The notes under the pieces are model-generated. The model was not told the origin of the DNA, made no database searches, and was given only the letters and a program-made list of their open reading frames with translations. From Clostridiaceae bacterium (GTDB taxonomy: Bacteria > Bacillota > Clostridia > DSM-8532), in contig JAAYBO010000146.1 in the NCBI GenBank assembly GCA_012730095.1, positions 1 through 37,168 of the forward strand: a stretch of DNA of 37,168 nucleotides. The letters run 5' to 3'. Positions 29,592 to 37,168 of the stretch are shown here, one piece after another (the first letter of the stretch is position 1; each line of letters starts with the position of its first letter). The translations under genes and the position numbers were made by a program.

Positions 29592-30797
29592 ATGGCAAAA
29601 GCTAAATTCGAAAGAACAAAACCCCATGTTAACATTGGTACAATTGGTCACGTCGACCACGGTAAAACCACTCTAACGGCAGCAATTACAAAAGTTTTGG
29701 CTCTTTCAGACCAAAAAATTGAAGTAAAGGACTATGCACAAATTGATGCCGCACCTGAAGAAAAGGAAAGAGGTATTACTATTAATACCGCCCACGTCGA
29801 ATATGAAACACAGAATCGACATTATGCCCACGTGGACTGCCCCGGTCACGCTGACTACGTAAAAAATATGATTACCGGAGCCGCTCAAATGGATGGAGCA
29901 ATTTTGGTTGTTTCGGCAGCCGACGGCCCAATGCCGCAAACACGTGAACATATTCTTCTGGCGCATCAGGTTGGCGTTGATTACATTGTTGTATTTCTTA
30001 ATAAATGTGATCAGGTAGACGATGAAGAACTCATCGAGCTTGTTGAAATGGAGTTAAGGGAACTTTTAAGTGAATACGAATTCCCTGGCGACGATATTCC
30101 CATAATCCGTGGTTCGGCTCTTGAAGCACTGGAATGCGAATCCACCGATCAGTCAGATCCAAAGTATGCACCAATACTTAAACTGATGGAAGCGGTTGAT
30201 GCCTATATTCCTACGCCTAAACGTGATACCGAATTGCCGTTCTTAATGTCGGTTGAAGATGTTTTCACAATTACCGGCCGCGGAACTGTTGCTACCGGAA
30301 GAGTTGAAAGAGGAACCCTTAAGGTCGGCGAAGAAGTTGAGATTGTCGGACTTGCCGATGAATCCAGAAAAACTGTCGTTACCGGTGTTGAAATGTTCAG
30401 AAAGCTTTTGGATCAAGCACAGGCAGGAGACAATATCGGTGCTCTCTTAAGAGGCGTGCAGCGTACTGAAATTGAAAGGGGACAGGTTCTGGCTAAACCC
30501 GGATCAATTACCCCGCATACGCAGTTTACCGCTGAAGTATACGTTCTGACAAAGGAAGAAGGCGGAAGGCACACTCCTTTCTTTAACGGATACCGCCCGC
30601 AGTTCTTCTTCAGAACAACTGACGTTACCGGCAATATCAAGCTTCCCGAGGGTACTGAAATGGTTATGCCGGGCGACAATGTGACAATGGAAATTTCTCT
30701 TATAACACCTATAGCTATGGAAAAGGGTCAGACCTTCTCAATACGCGAAGGTGGGAGAACGGTCGGAGCAGGCCGTGTTGCTGATATTATAAAATAA
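29592..30797 (+). CDS. tuf: Elongation factor Tu
   Basis: [58 protein letters not shown]. Confidence 0.99.
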   Translation: MAKAKFERTKPHVNIGTIGHVDHGKTTLTAAITKVLALSDQKIEVKDYAQIDAAPEEKERGITINTAHVEYETQNRHYAHVDCPGHADYVKNMITGAAQMDGAILVVSAADGPMPQTREHILLAHQVGVDYIVVFLNKCDQVDDEELIELVEMELRELLSEYEFPGDDIPIIRGSALEALECESTDQSDPKYAPILKLMEAVDAYIPTPKRDTELPFLMSVEDVFTITGRGTVATGRVERGTLKVGEEVEIVGLADESRKTVVTGVEMFRKLLDQAQAGDNIGALLRGVQRTEIERGQVLAKPGSITPHTQFTAEVYVLTKEEGGRHTPFFNGYRPQFFFRTTDVTGNIKLPEGTEMVMPGDNVTMEISLITPIAMEKGQTFSIREGGRTVGAGRVADIIK

Positions 30798-30807
30798 TTG
30801 AACAGCG

Positions 30808-30839
30808 AAAGAAGCGAAGGAACCATCCTTCGCTTCTTT
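30808..30839 (+). terminator. Stem-loop terminator after tuf
   Basis: AAAGAAGCGAAGGA-ACCA-TCCTTCGCTTCTTT, perfect 14-bp stem; T-run short. Confidence 0.75.
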
Positions 30840-30946
30840 AATACTGCTTTGCAATTTCAACACATAATTTCAAAAAAAATCAATCACGCAAAACCTTTGC
30901 CCCTTACCTATTCGCCAATAACCACCCTTTCATCCATAATAAAACA

Positions 30947-30975
30947 TTGAAATAAGACAGTGTGTAGAGTATAAT
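30947..30975 (+). promoter_or_regulatory. Sigma-A promoter for lon, implying a ~240-nt leader
   Basis: TTGAAA-N17-TATAAT. Confidence 0.55.
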
Positions 30976-31038
30976 AACTATACATAAAAGATGGACATGC
31001 ATATCACAGTGCAATAAGCCGGTGTCTTTTCAGTACAT

Positions 31039-31077
31039 AGCAGCCGTATTTGTTCAAACTGAAACAAACAGGCTGCT
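31039..31077. other. Stem-loop in the lon leader
   Basis: AGCAGCC / GGCTGCT with inner TTTGTT / AACAAA. Confidence 0.45.
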
Positions 31078-31224
31078 GTTAAATCCTGTTTTACTATAGA
31101 ATCTTTATTAGTTTAGGCCGAACATACCTTAAATACGCTTGAAATATTAATAAAAATGTAATCTGCAGGTACTGGATGCCTATAACTAAAACACGGGTAA
31201 TGCATTGAAAGGATTTGATTTTTA

Positions 31225-33654
31225 ATGGCACAGGGAAATAAAAATTCTAAAACAGTAATAATGCCGCTTTTGCCTCTGCGCGGGCTTGTTGTATTTCCGC
31301 ATATGATTCTTCATTTTGACGTTGGCCGGACAAAATCTGTAAAAGCTCTGGACGAAGCAATGATGAAGGATCAAATGATATTGCTATGCGCACAAAAAGA
31401 TCCCGGTTTGGAAGAACCGGATTTTAATGATATATATCCAGTGGGCACTATTGCGAAAATAAAGCAGTTGCTGCGGCTTCCAGGGGACACTATCCGGGTA
31501 TTGGTGGAAGGTTTGGAACGAGCACGTATTATTGAACACATACCGGAAGAGGAATACTATAAAGTTTGCCTGAAGGTATGCCCAAACCCGAAAAAACTGC
31601 CTAAAAAGCCTGAAACTGAAGCATTGATCAGACAGGTTATCGGTTATTTCGAAAAATATGCCAAACTTACTAACCGCATCCCTTCGGACACCACATTTAC
31701 TATTACTTCGATGGAGGATTACGCGAGGCTTTCAGACGTAATTGCGGCAAATATGGTTTTAAAGCTGGATCAGAAACAACGTATATTGAATGAGATTTCA
31801 CCAAAAAAGCGCTTAGAGAAATTATTGGAACTATTGATAAGAGAAATCGAAATCCTTGAGGTTGAGCGGAACATCAACAACAAGGTACGGCAGCGTATTG
31901 ATAAAAGCCAAAAGGAATATTATCTCAGGGAACAATTAAAAGTGATCCGAAATGAACTTGGCGAAGAGGATCAACAAAACAACGAAACAGAAGAGTACCG
32001 TGAAAAAATAGCAAAAGCCGAGCTTCCGGAAGAAGCTGAAAAAAAAGCGCTTAAAGAATTGGACAGGCTGTCGAAAATGCACTCTATGTCAGCCGAGAGC
32101 GGTGTAATCCGTACGTATCTTGATTGGATTATTGAAATGCCGTGGAACAGAAAAACAGAAGAAAACCTGGATTTAAAAAATGCCGAAAAGGTTCTTGATG
32201 AAGATCATTATGGTTTGGAACAGGTAAAGGAGAGAATAATAGAATACCTGGCCATAAGAAAGCTGAAGAATGGCCTTCATGGACCGATTATTTGCCTTGT
32301 CGGACCTCCCGGCGTTGGGAAGACCTCTGTTGCGCGTTCAATTGCGAAGGCGCTGAACCGTAATTATATTCGAATGTCTTTGGGAGGAGTCAGGGATGAA
32401 GCCGAAATCAGAGGACACAGACGGACTTATGTGGGCGCTTTGCCGGGCAGGATAATTAATGCCGTGAAGCAGGCAGGCTCCAAAAATCCTTTGATTCTCC
32501 TTGATGAAATAGATAAAATGTCAAGTGATTTCAGGGGAGATCCTGCTTCTGCAATGCTTGAAGTTCTTGATGGAGAGCAGAACAGGGAATTCAGGGATCA
32601 TTACCTTGAAATACCGTTCGATCTTTCGGATGTGATGTTTATAACAACTGCCAATAACAAGGATACGATACCCAGACCGCTTCTTGACAGGATGGAAATA
32701 ATTGATATCCCGGGGTATATTGAGCAGGAGAAAATACAAATAGCGTTACGGCATCTTATCCCGAAGCAAATTAAAAACCACGGCCTTCAAGCAAGGCAGA
32801 TACGTTTTGAACAAGGAGCCATAAGGGATATTATTAATTACTATACACGCGAGGCCGGGGTAAGAAACCTGGAACGTCAAATTTCGGCCGTATGCCGTAA
32901 AGTTGCCAGGCATATAGTGTCGGGAGAGAAGAAAGCCGTGCGTGTAACGCAGAAGAGCCTTGCAAAATACATTGGGAGTAAAAAATATATGTATGATATG
33001 GCTAATGATCACGATGAGGTTGGAATAGCCCGCGGCCTGGCATGGACGCCTGTGGGCGGCGATACGCTGTCGATAGAAGTGAATATTATGCCGGGAGATG
33101 GCGCCGTGGAACTGACAGGCCAGCTGGGTGACGTAATGAAGGAATCAGCCAGAATTGCAAGAAGCTATGTGCGTTCGATAGCGGAAGCTGTTGGAATTGA
33201 AAAAGACTTTCACAAAAAATACGATATGCACATTCACGTTCCTGAGGGGGCAATACCGAAAGATGGGCCTTCAGCAGGTATAACTCTTGCAATTGCTATG
33301 ATTTCAGCGCTTACAGAAATCCCTGTAAAGAAAAATGTAGCTATGACCGGAGAGATTACATTAAGAGGAAAGGTTTTGCCTGTCGGTGGTTTGAGAGAAA
33401 AAGTGCTTGCAGCTCATAGAGCCGGTATTGATATAGTATTATATCCAATGGAAAACAAAAAAGATCTTGAAAAGATTCCGGAAAATATACGTGAAAAGCT
33501 AAGGTTAATGCCGGTTTCTTCAATGGATCAGGTGATTGGATCCGCATTGATAAAATATCCGTCATTGAAAAAGAATAGTGATGATTCGGGTGAAAATGAT
33601 ATTTTCCCGATACAGAAAACAAAAACTGAAGCAGCGGTTACAGTTGAGCAATAG
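31225..33654 (+). CDS. lon: ATP-dependent protease La (Lon)
   Basis: [48 protein letters not shown] (catalytic Ser), [15 protein letters not shown] (catalytic Lys). Confidence 0.99.
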   Translation: MAQGNKNSKTVIMPLLPLRGLVVFPHMILHFDVGRTKSVKALDEAMMKDQMILLCAQKDPGLEEPDFNDIYPVGTIAKIKQLLRLPGDTIRVLVEGLERARIIEHIPEEEYYKVCLKVCPNPKKLPKKPETEALIRQVIGYFEKYAKLTNRIPSDTTFTITSMEDYARLSDVIAANMVLKLDQKQRILNEISPKKRLEKLLELLIREIEILEVERNINNKVRQRIDKSQKEYYLREQLKVIRNELGEEDQQNNETEEYREKIAKAELPEEAEKKALKELDRLSKMHSMSAESGVIRTYLDWIIEMPWNRKTEENLDLKNAEKVLDEDHYGLEQVKERIIEYLAIRKLKNGLHGPIICLVGPPGVGKTSVARSIAKALNRNYIRMSLGGVRDEAEIRGHRRTYVGALPGRIINAVKQAGSKNPLILLDEIDKMSSDFRGDPASAMLEVLDGEQNREFRDHYLEIPFDLSDVMFITTANNKDTIPRPLLDRMEIIDIPGYIEQEKIQIALRHLIPKQIKNHGLQARQIRFEQGAIRDIINYYTREAGVRNLERQISAVCRKVARHIVSGEKKAVRVTQKSLAKYIGSKKYMYDMANDHDEVGIARGLAWTPVGGDTLSIEVNIMPGDGAVELTGQLGDVMKESARIARSYVRSIAEAVGIEKDFHKKYDMHIHVPEGAIPKDGPSAGITLAIAMISALTEIPVKKNVAMTGEITLRGKVLPVGGLREKVLAAHRAGIDIVLYPMENKKDLEKIPENIREKLRLMPVSSMDQVIGSALIKYPSLKKNSDDSGENDIFPIQKTKTEAAVTVEQ

Positions 33655-33655
33655 T

Positions 33656-33695
33656 ATAATAAGAAAATGGCCGAAACCGGCCATTTTCTTATTAT
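33656..33695. terminator. Bidirectional-looking terminator after lon
   Basis: AATAAGAAAATGGCCG-AAAC-CGGCCATTTTCTTATT; perfect long stem. Confidence 0.8.
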
Positions 33696-33837
33696 TGCGA
33701 CTTTAATAAATAGTATGTTAAAATAACGGAAGAAAATGCTTAACAATTATAGCACATTAGGTTGCACAGCGTTTTCTTTTTTATATGCGATGCGAATAAA
33801 ACATATAATATACAACAACATATTTTGGAGGATTTTT

Positions 33838-35034
33838 ATGCTTATAGTTAACGCTAAAATCGTTTCAATGTCTGACAGACTGAAACGGCCTGATGGCTCA
33901 AAAAATATTGTCACATTTGAAAATGGGTATATACATATTGAAGGCAAAATCATTAAAGCAACAGGTCCGATGGAAAATTGCCCGCATGACGCTGATATTA
34001 TAGACGCGAAAGGCAGATACGTAATGCCGGGTTTTGTCGATGCGCATACACATATTGGGCTCTTTGAAGATTCGGTCGGTTTTGAAGGAGATGACGGAAA
34101 TGAAGCGACAGACCCCGTTACTCCGCAATTGCGGGCTATCGACGGTATATATCATGCCGACCGGTCATTCGACGAAGCAAGACAATGGGGAGTAACGACC
34201 GTCGTTTGCGGGCCTGGAAGCTCGAATGTTATATGCGGCCAATTTGCGGCATTAAAGACATATGGCCGTTCAGTGGATGAAATGGTTTTTAAGCAGCCTT
34301 GCGCAGTTAAGGTTGCTTTTGGAGAGAACCCCAAATCGGTTTACCATGAAAAGAGCCGAATACCGAGCACGCGTATGACTACTGCGGCAATTCTGCGCGA
34401 GCAGCTTTACAAAGCGAAAGAATATATGGATAACTGGGAAGACTACAAAAAAAATCCGGATGAGAAAGACAAGCCTGAGTTTGATATAAGGCTTGAGACG
34501 CTAATTCCTGTGCTGAAACGCGAACTGATAATGAAGGTTCATGCTCACAGGGCGGATGATATTCTTACAGCGCTTCGCATAGCCGAGGAATTTAATCTGG
34601 ATATTACAATAGATCATTGTACCGAAGGTTATATGATTGCCGATATACTAAAGGAAAAACATGTTAAGGTAATTTTGGGTCCATTGCTGACCGACAGATC
34701 GAAAATTGAAATGAGAAATCAGAACATTGAGGCTCCGGGAATTCTTTCCAGGGAAGGGATTCCGGTTGCGATTATGACAGATCACCCATGTGTACCGATA
34801 CAGCATTTATTGTTATCTGCTTCTGTCGCAGTAAGGGAAGGCATGGACGAAGAGGATGCACTTAAGGCGATAACTATAAATGCCGCAAAAGCTGCGGGAA
34901 TTGATGAAAGAGTTGGAAGTCTTGAGCCCGGAAAGGATGCGGATATTGTTATATTCAGCGGATATCCGTTCGATTACAAAACAAAAGTGGATGTAACAAT
35001 AATAAACGGTAAGGCTGTATACCGGCGATTGTAA
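33838..35034 (+). CDS. Amidohydrolase family protein (imidazolonepropionase-like)
   Basis: VMPGFVDAHTHIGLFEDSVGFEGDDGNEATDPVTPQLRAIDG, MKVHAHRADDI, MTDHPCVP, NAAKAAGIDERVGSLEPGKDADIVIF. Start at ATG 33838 after ttggaggattttt. Confidence 0.92.
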   Translation: MLIVNAKIVSMSDRLKRPDGSKNIVTFENGYIHIEGKIIKATGPMENCPHDADIIDAKGRYVMPGFVDAHTHIGLFEDSVGFEGDDGNEATDPVTPQLRAIDGIYHADRSFDEARQWGVTTVVCGPGSSNVICGQFAALKTYGRSVDEMVFKQPCAVKVAFGENPKSVYHEKSRIPSTRMTTAAILREQLYKAKEYMDNWEDYKKNPDEKDKPEFDIRLETLIPVLKRELIMKVHAHRADDILTALRIAEEFNLDITIDHCTEGYMIADILKEKHVKVILGPLLTDRSKIEMRNQNIEAPGILSREGIPVAIMTDHPCVPIQHLLLSASVAVREGMDEEDALKAITINAAKAAGIDERVGSLEPGKDADIVIFSGYPFDYKTKVDVTIINGKAVYRRL

Positions 35035-35051
35035 GATATGGAGTGAAAGCA

Positions 35052-35699
35052 ATGAATCCGATTATCAAGTTTTATCAAAGGACAATAGAAAACGTATTTA
35101 CACATCTTAATGCAGTTGCGAAACCGGGTTCTATTGTCTTTCTTGGGGATTCGATAACAGACTTTTTCCGTGTAAACGAGTTTTTCCCCGGAGTATACGT
35201 AATAAACAGGGGTATAAGCGGTGACACAACCGATGGAGTGCTGAACCGTCTTGCCGAAAGCGTTTATGAATTATCTCCGTCAAAAATCTTTTTAATGATA
35301 GGGACAAACGACCTTGGAAATAAAAAGTCTGTGGAATATATTTCCGGGAACATAAGAAAAATTATATCGGAAATTAAGCGAAATTGCCCGCAAACTAAAA
35401 TATATCTGGAGTCAGTGTACCCGGTTTCTTTATTAAAAGACAAAAAAATAAAAAAATTCATTGTTAGGAAAAGAAACAATAGAGATATTTCAAGGCTGAA
35501 TGACAAACTCAAAAATATGGCGGATGAAATGGAAATAACATATATCGACGTTTACAGCCACCTTGTGGATGGAAGCGGGAATATCAAAACCGAATACACG
35601 GTGGAAGGGCTTCATCTTACAATTCAAGGATATAGTGTTGTTGCCGATGTTCTACGTCCATATGTCCTTAATGATTTCACCGCTGAATGCACGCCATAA
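35052..35699 (+). CDS. SGNH/GDSL-family hydrolase
   Basis: FLGDSITDFF (block I), NRGISGDTT (block II), LMIGTNDLG (block III), VEGLHLTIQGY (DxxH-like block V, here EGLH). Confidence 0.88.
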   Translation: MNPIIKFYQRTIENVFTHLNAVAKPGSIVFLGDSITDFFRVNEFFPGVYVINRGISGDTTDGVLNRLAESVYELSPSKIFLMIGTNDLGNKKSVEYISGNIRKIISEIKRNCPQTKIYLESVYPVSLLKDKKIKKFIVRKRNNRDISRLNDKLKNMADEMEITYIDVYSHLVDGSGNIKTEYTVEGLHLTIQGYSVVADVLRPYVLNDFTAECTP

Positions 35700-35767
35700 T
35701 CACAGGTTCGATTTTTTAGTATTTGCAGCTAACTGCAGCAAAAATCAAATACGGGTGGTGCTGTAAA

Positions 35768-36928
35768 ATGAATGAAAGTTATTGTCTTGTTCTCGCTGGG
35801 GGAGGAACGAGAGGTGCATATCAACTGGGAGCATGGAATGCATTAAAAGAAACAGGCATTTCCGTACGGGCGATTGCGGGAACATCAATAGGTGCTATAA
35901 ACGCCGCATTCATTATCCAGGGCGATATTGAGAAAATGGAACAGCTCTATTTCAATATTGATATTGATGATGTAATGGATGCTAATATAGATATGAAGAA
36001 AAATAAAAGCCTATTCAGCATTTCCAACGTTGTTAAGGTAGCAAGGGACTATATCCGGCATAAAGGCTTCAGTAACGAACCATTACGCAGGCTTCTTGAA
36101 AAAAATCTTGATCTGGAAAAAATATACGCATCAGATATGGATTTTGGTCTCGTAACATACTCTATAAAGGATCATAAACCATTGGAAATATTGAAAAAAG
36201 ACATAAAAAAAGAAGAATTCATTCAGTATCTATTGGCATCCGCCTGCTTCCCCATTTACAGGGCACAGAAAATTGGCGAAAATGTTTTTCTTGACGGGGG
36301 TTTATATGACAATCTGCCAATTAATATGATGATTAAAGCAAACTATAAAAGATTTATTGTTATAGACAGTTCGGCAATTGGAATGAGGAGGGGATTAATC
36401 AGCAAGGACGTTTATATAAAATTTATCCGTCCTTCTGAATCTCTTGGCGGAATTTTTGAGTTTGACAAAGAAAGAATCAGAAAGAATATCCTGCTTGGTT
36501 ATCTTGATACGCTTAAAGCTTTTTCTAAGCTGCAAGGTCATAGATATTACTTTAAGACCGATGATTTTAATGAAGTTTTAACAGAGTTTAACCTGCAAAC
36601 TATTGCGGGTTTGGAGTTTGCAGCAAAAGTATATGGCATGGATCAATATAAAATATACAATTCCGAAGACTTTTTCGAGGAACTTTTAAACAGGCATCAT
36701 GAAGCGACCGCCAGATACAACAGGATAAAAAAGGTTTCCGGTATTACGGCGGTGATAAAGGAATATGAAAGCATCAAGCATCTTTTGCATAAGGATCTGA
36801 TTCTATGCTTTTTTATCGACAAGATATCGGATGAGCCGCTTTTCAGCGCCTTTGGCGACAATATACCGTTTTCAGACTATATAGCGGCCGGGCGCGCGCT
36901 TATCGAACTTGAAAACCAAAGGTATTAA
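35768..36928 (+). CDS. Patatin-like phospholipase
   Basis: LVLAGGGTRGAYQLGAW oxyanion motif, IAGTSIGAINAAFI (GxSxG), VFLDGGLYDNLPI (DGG/DGA). Confidence 0.93.
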   Translation: MNESYCLVLAGGGTRGAYQLGAWNALKETGISVRAIAGTSIGAINAAFIIQGDIEKMEQLYFNIDIDDVMDANIDMKKNKSLFSISNVVKVARDYIRHKGFSNEPLRRLLEKNLDLEKIYASDMDFGLVTYSIKDHKPLEILKKDIKKEEFIQYLLASACFPIYRAQKIGENVFLDGGLYDNLPINMMIKANYKRFIVIDSSAIGMRRGLISKDVYIKFIRPSESLGGIFEFDKERIRKNILLGYLDTLKAFSKLQGHRYYFKTDDFNEVLTEFNLQTIAGLEFAAKVYGMDQYKIYNSEDFFEELLNRHHEATARYNRIKKVSGITAVIKEYESIKHLLHKDLILCFFIDKISDEPLFSAFGDNIPFSDYIAAGRALIELENQRY

Positions 36929-36979
36929 TATGCCGAATCACCCGCTGTTTACCTGGTTTAAACAGTACAGTAATTAGAG

Positions 36980-37064
36980 GAACTATTGCACAATAACGGA
37001 AACTATAGCGAAAATGCAGCTCTTGCAAATGAAGCTCCTTGTTGACGTTATTGTATAATAGTTC
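36980..37064. repeat. ~85-bp inverted-repeat element, dispersed repeat copies B and C
   Basis: GAACTATTGCACAATAACG (36980-36998) and CGTTATTGTATAATAGTTC (37046-37064) are inverted with 17/19 matches; the left arm plus adjacent sequence matches copy A near 11.03 kb in reverse complement. Confidence 0.6.
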
Positions 37065-37168
37065 GCCGAACATTATTTCCGCGGGTCCTGCTTCGGATGT
37101 TTCGTTTACTTGTGCGACAAAGCACCTACCAACAACACGCTTTAGATCATGATTTATTTTCACATAGA

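Noticed and set aside
25875-30797. Unusual features inside ribosomal and elongation factor coding genes
   Set aside because: Translations look canonical; only the spacers merit attention.
33838-36928. Amidohydrolase-SGNH hydrolase-patatin as a novel lipid/amide pathway
   Set aside because: Co-directional neighbours, but families are generic and nothing in the sequence links their functions.
36900-37163. 87-aa minus-strand ORF at the right edge
   Set aside because: Runs through the inverted-repeat element and into the patatin 3' end; no RBS seen. Kept as a repeat, though the first ~45 residues look somewhat protein-like and should be rechecked with more flank.

Overview
The 37,168-bp window looks like a low-to-mid GC Firmicutes chromosome, probably clostridial (inferred from gene content and order plus strong Shine-Dalgarno sites). 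No rRNA, tRNA, CRISPR array or transposase was recognised. From left to right it contains: a 3'-truncated MotA/TolQ/ExbB (ZorA-like) gene on the minus strand, absent from the ORF track because it runs off the left edge; a cupin protein and an iron-type alcohol dehydrogenase; a CUT1-type ABC sugar importer (two permeases plus lipoprotein, no ATPase) with a YesM/YesN-type two-component pair, and between them what looks like a decayed rmlA/rfbA remnant; the three genes of the non-canonical homocysteine biosynthesis route (COG1900, NIL-ferredoxin, UPF0280/COG2122), followed at 18 nt by a 7TM sensor module, a separate PAS-histidine kinase and a NarL-type regulator; a DUF4046-like gene on the minus strand; an orphan 220-aa protein with a strong promoter and a hairpin-rich leader; birA, a small basic protein, coaX and malic enzyme; CIRCE-groES-groEL; a structured repeat-containing intergenic region; an AraC-type regulator; L7Ae-rpsL-rpsG-fusA-tuf (str operon without rpoBC upstream); lon; and amidohydrolase, SGNH hydrolase and patatin genes. 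The best leads are the ZorA-like gene at the edge, the homocysteine operon with its split 7TM two-component system, the leader of the orphan gene at 17.8 kb, and two unassigned repeat families (24.48-24.69 kb; 11.03 kb and 37.0 kb). All homology calls are from memory of motifs; no search was run.
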